DNA of 64,000 nt from Pomphorhynchus laevis (taxonomy: Eukaryota; Acanthocephala; Palaeacanthocephala; Echinorhynchida; Pomphorhynchidae): assembly GCA_012934845.2 (NCBI GenBank), contig WNNJ02002600.1:111303-175302 (forward strand). The letters are read 5' to 3'. Position 1 is the stretch's first letter. Each line of letters opens with the position of its first letter. Below, piece after piece: positions 1-11,699 of the stretch. The position numbers and the translations under genes are program-made. The notes under the pieces were generated by a model, which made no database searches, was not told the origin of the DNA, and was given only the letters and a program-made list of their open reading frames with translations.

Positions 1-1146
1 TTCTTATATTTAACACACATGTGATCATAATATCCTTAAATCGGTGTTCACGATGCTTTTGAAGGATAAATCATTATATTTTACCAATTATGCTAGATCA
101 CACAAGATGATCTCGAAGAAAACCATCTATAACATCACCAGGAAGCAGTGATTGTATCCTGATAGAACCAAGCTGTAAATCCAGGTTTATCAAAGATGTC
201 TTTCTCCACACTATTTTCATGCATATTATGATTCGAATATCAGATAATAAACAACTTTAACAAAAATCTGTGACTTCCTAACCAGAAAACAAAGAACTTA
301 TGTTTAAATCTTAAAAATATATCATAATTACCTAGAGTTAGTGTGTCATTTCGTTCTTCATACGAAACTTACAATTCTCATCTATAAATATGATTACACT
401 CCTATTTATATTTACAATAACATCTGCTCTATATGAGTGAATTCTCAAGGACTTTCTAGAATTGTTTAATGAGTGTTTAGGTATACGAGAATTTCCTTTG
501 AACAAAGTGAAGCTATTAACTGAGGACGAAAGCCTGTTTTGAATGATCTATTAATTATGGCGAGAAGAAAACTCCATTAGTCACAGTATTCTATAGCATC
601 TCTAATTTATCTACAAATACAAATTATTCCGAGATAGCGTTTAGTTTAGTCACCTTCTCATTTGATTCAGTTTAAGAAACTGATCTCACTTACTAGACTC
701 AAATTCCCAATCACAAACATTGGCTTAAAAGTATCTCCACTCCATCTCCCATGGTATTCAGATAAACTAATAAATGAAAGTCCGACCGTCATCCAAACTT
801 AAATCTGTTTAAATATGGATGAGGTGATATCGATCAATTCCTAGTCAATTGTTAACAATTGACTAGCAGTTGTCAATTGATAATAATTGTTAAAGGAGTG
901 TTTTATAATTCTGGTTCTTTACTTTTCGTTTTTTTTTCGTTACTTTAGTATTCAAACAACTTATGAGACTAATACAATGCAATTAGTTATTTAGCCGTCT
1001 ACAACCAAATTTTTCCGAAGTGAAGGTTAACAAATCACAGGAGCGGCTAAACCGTAGTCACAATACGATAGACTGAATGAACAAACATCTAGTGGTTTTA
1101 TCACGTAGTATTAAATATATGACATGTGATATAGATTTTGCGATAT
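1..1146. other. No gene recognised
   Basis: AT-rich sequence without a long open frame or recognisable protein. Short palindromic runs built on CAATTG and TTAACAATTG occur around 845-895. Confidence 0.6.
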
Positions 1147-1421
1147 ATATAGTATTTTATTGCACCTTGAGCTGGTGGTACGATATTATCCTCACAAGTA
1201 TTGATCTTATTTTTGATACAGCAGGATGCAACTAATCAGTCTAGGTGGGGGTCTCATCAGCTGCTGACGATGTACCAGTCAGCAGCTGATAAGACCCATC
1301 CAGACTGAGTAGTAGAGTCCTGCTGTATCAAAAATAAGATCAATACATGTGAGGATAATATCGCGCCACGATAAGATATATAATAACCACCAGCTCGAAT
1401 CCTTCAATAGAATACTATAAA
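1147..1421. repeat. Foldback (long imperfect palindrome), about 275 bp
   Basis: Two arms of about 120-140 bp are inverted copies around a short loop near 1268-1280. Both arms carry, in mirrored order, GAGCTGGTGG, a stretch containing ATATTATCCTCACA, a stretch reading ATTGATCTTATTTTTGATAC, and CAGCTGCTGAC next to the loop. No coding capacity is seen. This fits a foldback or MITE-type element; no clear target-site duplication could be assigned. Confidence 0.75.
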
Positions 1422-1455
1422 TATATTATGTTCTTCTTTGAAGAACATAATATAT
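1421..1455. repeat. Perfect 16-bp-arm hairpin
   Basis: Arms at 1421-1436 and 1440-1455 are exact reverse complements around a 3-nt TTT loop. It abuts the preceding foldback and the following repeat, so it may mark a junction between two elements. Confidence 0.8.
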
Positions 1456-1620
1456 ATAATTGTAGATGTTGCCAAAAACCGGAGTTCGATTACAAGTAGA
1501 GCAGACTTCCTTATCACTCCTAGACGAGCTGATAGTTGCCGACAGCACTCATCAGTAGGGTGAACTACCATCAGTCGTTTCGGCTGCCTTGTGATATATT
1601 TAAAAGGCATCTCCGAGAAT
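1456..1620. repeat. Partial copy of dispersed repeat R
   Basis: The segment with GTTGCCAAAAACCGGAGTTC, GACGAGCTGATAGTTGCC and ACCATCAGTCGTTTCGG recurs in inverted form inside the foldback at 1763-2101, and in diverged form at about 41790-41940. It is therefore a piece of a dispersed non-coding element. Confidence 0.65.
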
Positions 1621-1762
1621 TTGCTAACGTAGTAGCATTGACATAGCCTCTTTAAACTAACAACGTGATTTCCATATCATCCTAATTTTATTCGGCAAGA
1701 ATTTTACTTGCTGTCGTAGCTTGTTTTCTTATAGGATCTCTTTATAGGATATATTTTATAAT

Positions 1763-2101
1763 TTAATTGCAGAATGTATAAAATTGTGCTCCAGGAGCTA
1801 ATAAGTTCAGTTTCATAATTGTAGACGTTGAAACGACTGATGGTAGATTGTGTATGATGTGCATAATTGTATATGTAGATTGCATATGTAGATTGTGTAG
1901 ATTGTGCATAATTGTATATGATGAAACGACTGATGATAGTTCACCTGCTGACATGTGCTGTCGGCTACCATCAGCTCGTCTAAGAGTGATAAGGATGTCT
2001 GCTCTGCGTGTAATCGAACTCCGGTTTTTGGCAACATATACAATTAAGAAACTGAAGCTTATTAGCTCCTGGAGTACAGTTGAACACATTCTGCAATTAT
2101 A
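1763..2101. repeat. Repeat R foldback with terminal inverted repeats of about 60 bp
   Basis: The left end (TTGCAGAATGTATAAAATTG, then CTCCAGGAGCTAATAAG) is mirrored at the right end near 2050-2098. The inner part holds the inverted counterpart of 1456-1620. Both strands are open for about 110 codons, but this is a consequence of the palindrome; no protein family is recognised. Confidence 0.7.
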
Positions 2102-3410
2102 TATATCATTAGGAACAAAAATAGATAAATATTGTAATATTTATTTAACAAAAAGGCTTTTTATATTTCATACTAATATTTGATTAAGTGACAAGCAAAA
2201 AAGCATTTATTCAAAACATTTTTATTTAGTAGCTTAAACCCTTTACTAAATACTAAAATATATTAAAATATTACTAAATGTAATAAATATAAAAAGGACA
2301 GCTAGCAAGTTTTAGCTTTTCAATTGAAAAGTTGAAACAAAATGCTAAATAAAATTCAAATCGGAAGTGCAATTATCAAAGTACACGGAAACTCGATAAA
2401 CCGCAGCGTGATAGAAAAATTGTATCATGACCGATCTCATTTTGTAAAAAGCGCAAAGTATTATTTCAGTATTTCATATTATAATTGAAACAATTAACAG
2501 AACATACTTTTGTTATGATTCTATTGGTTATGTTACTACGGATCGAGGCACCTAAAATGCATTGTAGATGCTACGCCTCTGAGATCTAGTCAAAAGGCTG
2601 AAATATCCAAAGAGATTACGAAATGATGACAATAATACAAGAGATCTAAATAGTGTGATTTTCCACGCATTACATATTAAAATTGAACTTATTGAAAAAT
2701 TATCTTATTTCACTTGTGCTATTATTTTATAAATCACAGTTTTTCGATCACTATTTTTTACTGCAATAAATAAGGAAACTTTTACAGGTAAAATTTACCT
2801 ATTTTTACTAATAAATAAGGAAAACAATGTAACTACAAAAGCTCTTCAATCAAGTAATTAATTATATTATAATTATTATAAATAATTATATCGAATAATA
2901 TTGCATTCGGTTAAAAAAATGTTTTTTTTTGCATTCCCAAGAATTAAAACTCTTGAATTTTATTTAAATATTTCGGCTGTTCGTGCAGAAATATTTAAAT
3001 ATTTCGGCTGTTCAATTGTAAGTATTTATTTTCAATACAACTAAGTTAACAAAAGTTAAATATTATAACATGGTAATTACATGATTATAATTAATTATAA
3101 ATTTAATTAAAATTATTTTAAAATTTTTATTAAATATATCATAATATTTATAATCAATTTGCTGTGCGTAATGATGTACATGGTTTTAATTTAGTATTAT
3201 AATGTATTTTAAAAAATGTTATTTTAAATGTAATCATTTAATTTATATAATAATCAATCAAGTTAAGGATCAACCAAGTTAATTTATATAATAATCAATC
3301 AAGTTAATAATCAATCAAGTTAATTTTCAATTCGAATTAAGTGATAGTTTAACAATTATCTCTATTTGTTAGAGATTTGTATCCATCCTGATCTGTATTT
3401 TGAATATTCA
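2102..3410. other. AT-rich spacer with small tandem repeats
   Basis: No gene seen. A 22-bp unit (TATTTAAATATTTCGGCTGT plus TC) occurs twice, at 2961-2982 and 2992-3013. Around 3238-3330 the motif AATAATCAATCAAGTTAA recurs in imperfect tandem. Confidence 0.6.
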
Positions 3411-3970
3411 GGAACGATCAGTTATAATTGAAAGTCAACAAAATTATTACATTTCGCTAGTAACTACTAGCATCTACAGAAATTAAAAGCCAATTTCTAA
3501 AGATGCTAGTAGTTACTAGCGATATATAATAATTAAATCTCTTAACTTAAACAATATTTTATATATGGGTAGATATAACATATCTAATTTTATAGATATG
3601 AATGTATATTAATATATACAAGATATTATGATATTATAATATCAAGATATTATAATATCAAGATTTTATAATATCTATAATATGTATATATTTATATATA
3701 TTAATTATATATATCGGTCTACATTTATGTTACAGCATCTTTAAGTGCTAACCATGATAATTGTAAGTTCCACCAAGACTTATTGATTGTCATGATGCAA
3801 TTAAGTTCAATACAAAAGCAATTCTATTTGATTTATATAAAATATAGAAATTAAAATGCTATAATTCAAGTTATAGTCATAACTATAACTATAATAGTAA
3901 TTTTTAAATGTTAGTAGTTACTAGCGAGATATAATAATTTTGTTGAGGTTCAATTACACCTGATCGTTTC
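3411..3970. repeat. MITE-like element with terminal inverted repeats of about 65 bp
   Basis: The left end runs from GGAACGATCAG through CAACAAAATTATTA to CGCTAGTAACTACTAGCAT. The right end (3905-3970) is its reverse complement with a few changes. A third copy of the inner part, GATGCTAGTAGTTACTAGCG, sits at about 3501-3520 and forms a local hairpin with the left end. The interior is very AT-rich with TATAATATC repeats and has no coding capacity. Confidence 0.7.
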
Positions 3971-5748
3971 ATAATATTTAACTATTAAAATAGCTTTCAT
4001 GAATGATTTTGCAAAAGCCATTTTCGTCAGCAACTGCTGACAATGTCAGAAAAAAGTAAGGTTGTAATCAATGAAAAAATAGGAAACTCGTATTTTTTTT
4101 GTTTAATGATTACAACCTGGTCTTTTCTTGATAAAAACGCTTATTTGGAAACAAATCAGTATTTAAATTTGATAAAAATTAAATTTATAGGTACAAACCT
4201 TTCAAGAGTAAAAAAATTCGAGATGGGTAAGCTTCACGAATATTATAAACAATATCGTCAAGAGAACAAAGCTTATTCATTAAAATATACTTAGTCGAAG
4301 TTGAATGAACCAATAACATCTGATTTATTAGTAGCTTATTAAACTTTGACAAATTAGTTCACTTGACTACTGCTCGATTCAGGCAATTTCTCTTCTGGCG
4401 ACCGAATTCCAGGTTATTTAAAGAGTCACGTTCCAATGACCTGTCAAAATACATTACAATGATCAGTATGCACTAATATTTAGAATGTTTTGATTTAAGG
4501 CAAGCGATAATTTCTTTAGATCGACAATTTTAAAAATTCTTTGACGTAATGGTATACGAACCAGACTCGATTAATAGCAATCATTACATAATGGGCGCTT
4601 ACCAGAATAAGACGTTAAATCAATTTTTAAAAAAACTTTTAACAATAGCAAAATATGCATGTAATTTACAATATGCTATATAATCTGAATTGGGGTATAG
4701 TCCACAACGGCTAGATTTCTAAACGACCCCCAGTGTCAATTTAATGATTATTTATTGCATGGAAAGATTATATTTCACGACGTAATGAGGCCATTTTCGA
4801 GTAAATAAAACATCATAATCATTCGCATCAACGTATTCGTTAGAATACGCTTATACGCACACCCATGTAACAAACTGAAATAATTTCCGTGCTAAGTAAT
4901 TTATGGTGATTCATAAATTTAAACTGTTAACATTCGTACTTTAAAGCTATGACACAGTGAACAGCGTTTACATTAATTTAAGAAGTATAAGTCTTCAAAC
5001 ACATTCCTGAATAATTTCAAACTGAGTCAGGAAATATCCCCGACCTGTACACAAGCTGAGTGATTAATCAAATAAGAACATATGTTTTAACACAAGTTAG
5101 CAAATAACATCGTTTACTTATGTTGTGGCCTGCTGCCACGATTTAAATCCATCGTTTGAAATAGTCGGGCGATTTTAAGGGTTGATAATTAAAATAATAT
5201 AATTAAACTTTTCATAGGGCACTTTGAAGCATAATTTTATAACCATTTATAAATTATCGGTATGACAATTTCAAGAAAACAAACACTGATGTAAGGATCC
5301 TTTGTAAATTGGTGATTCGAAATAAAGAATAGTCGTAAAGCGTCAGTCGTAAAGCATCAGTCGTAAGTAAAACTATGTAAATACCATCATGTACTCAAGG
5401 TTAATGAGATTTCGACACATGAAGTGTTTTGTAAACGTCAAGCAAGTGCATATTTTATGTATGAAATCAATGTTACCTTATATTTAAGAGTTAGGGCACA
5501 GTTGATCCCGATTTAGAAGTCGTTTTTGAAAACTCGGAGTCAAATTATTAGCTCGATCTAAATTAGATTATAATTTTATTATTTAACAAGTATGAGGCAA
5601 ACTAAATTTAGATTGTTTGGGTCGATTCACATAATTATTTGTTCAATTTATCTATAGTATGTTTAAATCACTTTCAAAATATAATATCAAGGTTTTGATA
5701 CAATTTTCAGAAAAACGTGGTTACTTTGTCATTAATAATCTTTTGGCG
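3971..5748. other. Spacer, no recognised gene
   Basis: One 83-codon open frame lies at 4043-4294 (+). Its product is basic and shows no family signature; it contains an internal GTAAGC and may be chance or an exon fragment. Nothing else is supported here. Confidence 0.5.
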
Positions 5749-7540
5749 AAATCAACTCAAGTCATCTTCTAACTCTAAATCTCATTAATAAATCTTCAAC
5801 TCAATTCTTTCACGATCATATACCCCTTGTTATATAAATCCTGATGAATTTTCTTCTTATCTACAAACTAAACTATCTAATTTACTTTCCCTACTACCCA
5901 TAGCCCCCTTGTATCCTCGCTTCTCTTTAATTACTTCCCGCCCAGAGATATACCACTTTCTTCCCGTTTCGTCTGATGAAGTTTCTACAGTTCTTCTGTC
6001 ATTACCTAATAAAACCTCGTCTTCTGACACAATTCCCACTCACTTGCTTAAAAATATCTGCTCCTCTATCTCACCTTTCCTAACCACATTGTTCAACTCG
6101 TCCATCCGTAGCCGTACATTTCCTTCCATCGATAAATGCGCCATGTTCGTCCTCTTATCAAAAAGCAATCTCTCGACTCCTCACTACTATCTTCATACCG
6201 TCCTATCTCACTTATCCAAACCCTCTCTAAACTCTTTGAGCGTCTCGTTTTCTAGCAAGTTTATACATATCTCTTTTCCTCCAAATTATTTCCTCCCTTC
6301 CAAGCCGCTTTTCGCTCTAATTACTCTACTGAAATTGCCAGTCGTAAAGTTTATAATTACTCACTCATATCGCACGATCATAAATTATGGAGTGTCCTAG
6401 TTTCTCTTGATCTATCATTTGCTTTTGACATCGTCGATCACTCAATTCTTCTCTATCGCCTTCGTCATGATTATTGCTTATCTTTACCCACTGTATCATG
6501 GTTTTCTTCATATCTATCGAACCGTACATTCCGTATTAAGCCCTATGCTTTTCTCTCTTCTTCTAAGTGATTTGTCTTCGATTTCTCATACATTCAACTT
6601 CCATGTGATGCAATATGCTGATGACATTCTCATCTATGCTCACGCACCTGCTTATCGTATTCATGATCTTAGTGTTTCGGTTTTCAGCTGTATTGTCTCA
6701 ATTTCCAATCATATTTCTTCCCTTCGCATTTCTCTGAATCCTAATAAATCTAAAATTATGTGGATCCTACCTCGAAGCTTCGGCGTAGAACCTCCTTCCG
6801 TATCACTAAATTCTACAATTCTTCCTATCGTTGATAATCTCGTTTTCCTAGGCTTTCATTTCGACAACCGACTTTCACTTAAACTTTTCGTTAGTGATAA
6901 AGTACGCTCATCTACCTTGATACTCCGCAATCTCCGTCAAGTTCGTAGATTGATCGATTTTCCTTCTTGTATGACTCTAATATCTTCTCTCCTTTTTTCT
7001 AGACTCGATTATTGTCTTAGTCTATTTTTCAACTCACCTAAATCCACTCTTCTTCCTTTACAACGCATCGTCAACGCAGCTGTCCGAATTCTCCTCCGTC
7101 TTCGTCGTTTTGATCATACATCTTATTATCTTGCTTCTCTCGATTTGCCTACAATTTAGTCGTGTTCAAGTTCGTCTTCTCGTTGTTTCTGCCTTATAAC
7201 TTCTCATACCCCTTCATTTCTCAACCTTCCTTTTCTCGACAATTCTCGTACTGTGTATTGTGCTCTGCGTTCCCGTAATTCCCTTCTTTTACATGTCCCA
7301 ATCTACTCTACCTCTTTTGGCTTCCGCTCTTTCGTTGTGGCTGCTCCTCTCTTGTGGAATCAACTGCCTATTCATATCCGCCAATCAACATCTATGCCGT
7401 ACTTCAAACGCCAAATCCAATTCTATTTCAACAATTAACTAATTATCTGTGACTTTTGATGTTCTTTTTTGTTTGTTAGTTGTCATGTAAGCATGCATTT
7501 TGCACGCATTTGCCACGTTAAATAAATTATTGTATTATTA
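5749..7540 (+). mobile_element. CR1/L2-like LINE, family A copy 1 (5'-truncated)
   Basis: A 5'-truncated non-LTR retrotransposon copy holding most of the reverse transcriptase and the 3' UTR. It starts abruptly at GAAATCAACTCAAG, inside sequence that family A copy 2 (11625-15660, minus) continues. It ends in the conserved 3' tail with a hairpin and CCACGTTAAATAAA. Over the shared length it is almost identical to copy 2, which implies recent activity. It differs by a 63-bp in-frame deletion just before the catalytic region. The downstream flank 7541-7660 reappears next to another family A end at 26 kb. Confidence 0.85.
5909..7438 (+). pseudogene. Family A reverse transcriptase, broken
   Basis: The 5' part (5909-6400) encodes the RT fingers with LPNKTSSSDTIPTHLLK. 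The next part (6407-7159) carries the catalytic motif QYADDILIYAH and the thumb with LNPNKSKIMWILPRSFG. The end (7253-7438) encodes the typical CR1/L2 C-terminus, FGFRSFVVAAPLLWNQLPIH. These segments are in different frames. A 63-bp deletion removes 21 residues, including the GVPKGSVLSP segment kept in copy 2. The frame is interrupted several times and the endonuclease is missing, so the copy cannot mobilise itself. Confidence 0.8.
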
Positions 7541-8690
7541 TAAACTACGATGAAAATTTTAATACCAGATTAATCAAAGTGAAAATGATAGTAAGATGAG
7601 TTAATCAACGTTGCGATAAAGAAATAATAAGTAAATTAAACTAACCATCCGTGAATTATGAAATGAAATTAAGCCGATTGCATTGCTTCTTAAAAGTTGA
7701 ATTTCTTAAGTCTTTTTGGCAAATCTGAATTCAGTTGATTATTAATCTGATAAAACAGCCTCAATAATACAATCTAAGGAAGATTCCATTCCCTCGATAA
7801 TATTTTAGGGAAGGGAATTATAACTAATAATATTCATAAAGTAGATTGCTGATATGCGTATATTCTAGGTGTATAATGCACGATGCGCCACTCATATAAG
7901 TGTATGATCTTGTATCCATACTTTCGAATCTCAAAATATTCAACAATAATGTTATGTAGACTCATAGGAATATTTCAAAACCGTTAATGACCCATACGAC
8001 CAAAGGCAGATTCCATGTTTTCTGCTAGTTAGATCAAAATTTTAGTATAATGTAAGTTGACCGAAGAAAATGAAATGTCGGTGTTATGGCGAGTTCCATA
8101 AACTACTACCATATCTTATTTTTCAGATACGATAGGCAATCATTTGACAGCACACTCCATACATTTATGCAATCTACATACTTGTTCTATAATTGGGAGA
8201 GCTAAAATTGCCTCATATTAGGTTTTTGTCAACAGACAAATGATCAACCTGAACAACCACAACGGAGGTGCTTTCGTTCAAAAAGAATTGAAAAACAAAT
8301 AATTCCGACAATTTGTAAAGACGTTTGCAACTGTAAGATAATATTGTTCGAAGAGTTGAACTGCTGTGAAAAATCGCTTTTCATATTCGCGTACTTAGAG
8401 ATAACAAATAGTCTGCGCTATCGATCATGCTAAGATAAGGATTGGTTTCTTAGCAATTAGGATCGGTATGTTTGGATGATCGGTGTTTATAGTCATTAGG
8501 TATTTATGCTTGAATTTATCAAAAGTTCGAGTTTTTAACTAAGTTCTGAATGTTTCGAGTTTAGCTAGCTGAAAGTCGATTTTGTAAACAATAGTTTTCA
8601 ATTTGACGTTCGCTGCTTTTTCGTTTGCTGCTTTTTGACGTTTACTGTTTTTAGATAATTGGGTAATTTCAGTAATTTGTACAAGATAAA
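7541..8690. other. Spacer; first 120 bp also present at 26.2 kb
   Basis: No gene recognised. The first part (to about 7660) is nearly identical to 26156-26266, where it follows another family A 3' end. The remainder shows no repeat or protein similarity that I could recognise. Confidence 0.6.
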
Positions 8691-8815
8691 TAAAGACTTT
8701 ATTAAATACACCAAAATATAACATGCGAGAATAAAAAAAGTTAGGTCATAACCAACTCAGATAAAATGACAGTATTTTCCTTCGTTTTTTCATCTTCCCT
8801 TTCTCTTTCATGGCC

Positions 8816-10560
8816 TCAGGTCCAGGGGGATCTGAGCCCCCAACCGATCCAACACGCCGCCTTCCGACTGAACCACCCGGGGTCTTTCACCCCCCCCCGA
8901 AGAATCCAATCGGCGCGGACTATGCTGGGTAAACGAGAGACGAGGAGCTTAAGAAACCTTAGCCTTTGTTCTGGGGGACGTCCTCTTGAGAATAAGACCA
9001 GTCCCGAGATAGCCCAGGTACCCCAAAGGCGCACCTGGGTTTTTCCTTTCAATGACAGATGCTGAGCCCGTTTTAGAGCCCACCTAGCTTTCATCAGGAT
9101 ACGTTTTAGTCTATCCAGGTCAGCTTTCGCCGACCAGTTCACCGTAACGGTGAACCCCAGGTATTTTACTCGACTTGAGAAGGTGGGGAGTGGTTCAGAG
9201 GCAAATATGGAGGAGAGTGCAGAGAGTGCTAATCTCTTAAGTTTTTTCTTTGTTGCAGTGGTGCCATGAAAGACAACCGCCTGCGATTTGGCAGAGTTTA
9301 AAATAAGATTGGATATGGGTAACTGGTCTTTTAATCTTAAAAAGAAGCGGCTGATGTTAGAAACTACGTCTTTGCACCTGCGTCCAGAGAACAGGGCTGT
9401 GGTGTCATCAGCATACACCACAAGACGTTGTTCGCGTTTAAATATTTTGAATAGATTAATGGAGGCAGCAAGATATAAGATAGGAGAAAGAGGTGAACCT
9501 TGAGGCACACCCGTAATAGGGTAGAACTGACGCGCATCAGGGTCGTCTTCATAATAAAACCGCTTGGTGTACAGCAGGATCTCCACCCTGTTCACAATTC
9601 TCGCAGGCAACCCGAGAGACCTGAGAGAAGAGATCACAAAAGGAATAGAGATGCGGTCAAATGCAGCAGAAAAGTCAAGGAAAATAGCCACAACTAGGCG
9701 ATGGTTATTCTCCCGACAAAACTGCTCCACCTCACCTACTGCTAAATGGACCGAGCGACCTTTGACGAACCCATGAAAACCTGGATGGATCAAATTACGC
9801 CTATTTAAATGATCGCGGGTTTTACGCGCAAGCGCTTTTTCGTAAATCGACACGAGGGAGTTTTGAATCGAAATGGGTCGCAGGTCTTTAGGGCATGAGC
9901 ATGATTTTTTCTTATGGATAAAAACACGCTTACTAATATTGATGCCTGCTACATCGGATGGGGAGGCTAAAAGCATTGTTACGGACACCTCTCTTCTCTG
10001 ATCAGCTGTCAAAAGCTGATCAGACTCGAGAAAAAAAGTGGAACGACGGATTTGGAGGTGCCCGGGAGTGGACCCCAGGAGTTAAGAATATCCGTAACAG
10101 ATAGATCCCTACTCCTGAAGTTACACCAAGGCGGGATTGGTTGAGGTGATTGAGTGGCTCCATAGTTGTGTAGGGCTAGTGACTCCTCCGAAACTTTTTC
10201 AAGGCCTACATTCCCTATCCAACACAATGCTCTATCCTTCCAGCAAACAAACTTCTCCTTCTTGAAAATCTTCCAAAAGGAAGACTGAGAAGGATTAAGG
10301 CGAGCGATACTCGTCCTATCCCTACTCAGCTGGAACCTGTATCTAGTGCTCCAGTATTCATTAGAGAGGGTGTGTTTGGCGGAAGCAGAGAGATTATGGA
10401 GGTTCAGTAATTTTGCTAGGACCTTGAGTTTCGTCGGAGTGGGATTATATATACGACCTTTATAGGTAGTCGATAGAATCGCGGTAGCTTGCGAAAAGAG
10501 GTAGGTATTAAATTCGGTCAGACTCTCATTTCCAATTCTGGGGAGTACTCTGCATTGTGA
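8816..10560 (-). pseudogene. Family C ORF2: reverse transcriptase
   Basis: Reverse transcriptase of a non-LTR retrotransposon. From 10012 down to 8816 one frame of 398 codons is open. It shows the fingers motif LRPISIQNSLVSIYEKALAR, palm FLDFSAAFDRIS, GVPQGSPLSPILY, and catalytic VVYADDTTALF, then a thumb with VKYLGFTVTVNW. Upstream (about 10560-10020) the linker is open in another frame, so there is one frameshift near 10010, next to the SRVxSAFDS region. The absence of a preceding endonuclease makes it non-autonomous. The GVPQGSPLSP motif fits the I/R1/Jockey group better than CR1. Confidence 0.85.
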
Positions 10561-10695
10561 TGGATTAGTTGGATGGGGGATTGCCTACCTAGACAGAGCT
10601 AGGTGCAGGAAGGTTACCCTTCCTGCCACTAGCCCCACCCGGGTTCGGTACTTGCCCCTGGGCAGCGTCTTCATTTCCCTTATGCTGTTTGCCAC

Positions 10696-11575
10696 TCAGC
10701 ATTTTACCGATCTTGAGCGGGGGAACAGTATGGGCCGAAGCCTTCCTTTTTTAGATGACGGAATTGTGGCAGAAGGAATCGAAGGATTTGTGCAGAATGC
10801 AGACACAACCTTTGAAATTAGGTTTTCCATTTTCTCATAAACCGCTTCTACTCTTGCATCCATCGCACGCATTATGTCAGAATCCCCCGTGCGTTGAGAG
10901 GCAGCACTCGAAAAATTTGCAGGCCTAAGCACGGCACCGGACTTGTGGAATTTGCCATAGTATTGTTTGAATTGAGCACATTTCCTGCTCCAGGCGGGAT
11001 GGCACCCCCCCACAATTGGAGCATGATGTGGGGCCTCACAATGAAGATCAGTATGTAGAGCCGCACAGTCGGACGAACCACACGCTCCACATGTAGGTGT
11101 CTCACTGCAGCTGGATGCCCAGTGTCCCCATTTGTGACACCGGCTGCAGTGAGGATAGGTATATTCATCTTTTCCAATAAGTGTAAAACAAAGATTAAAG
11201 CCCAAAAAGGGGTTACATTTAGAGTTAATCAGAACTTCTCCGTATTCCAGTGGGGCAGAGCAGAACCCAATGGGTATTGGGTTACCCCCTTTACCTTGGC
11301 CTTTTACAGAAAGGCCTAAGGAAGACATTAAATAAGAGATGCCTTTCCATCGGTTTCTGAAGCTTGATGACTATCAAATTTTTGAGTTTTAGAATGGGCG
11401 TAAGTACCTCCCCATCACCATAAATCAAAGAAACGTCACTAACCTTCGTTGTCGTTGATTTAGACTCATTAAATACATTAATACCGTATTTTTCTTCCAT
11501 ATTCGTATCCATTTGTGCTGAAAAACTGGATTTTACGAAGTTCTTTGTTCTTCCGACGTCAATATTTGTACACAT
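10696..11575 (-). pseudogene. Family C ORF1: gag-like protein with zinc knuckles
   Basis: RNA-binding ORF1 protein of an I/Jockey-type LINE. It starts with an ATG at 11575 and is interrupted by one frameshift near 11300. The second half carries a zinc knuckle CSRCHKWGHWASSC (C-x2-C-x4-H-x4-C) followed by CGACGSSDCAALH, a second, less regular knuckle. The C-terminal part (DSDIMRAMDARVEAVYEKME) is probably helical. Such knuckles are typical of ORF1 in the I, R1 and Jockey groups, where the protein coats the element RNA. Confidence 0.75.
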
Positions 11576-11699
11576 TTTTGCGCTTTGTAAAAATTTAACT
11601 TACAATGTACAAGATGCCTAACGCTTTTTATATTACGTATAATAATTTATTTAACATGGCAAATGCGTGAAAGCTGCACGCTTTCAAGTGCACTAACAA

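Larger units (their letters stand above)
8690..11600 (-). mobile_element. I/Jockey-like LINE, family C copy 1 (internally deleted)
   Basis: A non-LTR element read on the minus strand. A gag-like ORF1 with CCHC knuckles (5' side) is followed by an RT ORF2. No apurinic endonuclease region is found between them: the ORF1 stop at about 10696 is followed within some 150 bp by the linker before the RT, so this copy looks internally deleted. It is more GC-rich than its surroundings. An AATAAA lies near the 3' end at about 8700. It sits between the two inverted family A copies. Decayed relatives lie at 51.7-52.0 kb and 59.5-61.2 kb. Confidence 0.8.

Noticed and set aside
5840-5860. CTGATGA in LINE A as a hammerhead core
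   Set aside because: No helix II or GAAA follows at a suitable distance; it is coding sequence.
8766-9065. + strand frames at 8766-9776
   Set aside because: They are antisense shadows of the LINE C reverse transcriptase.
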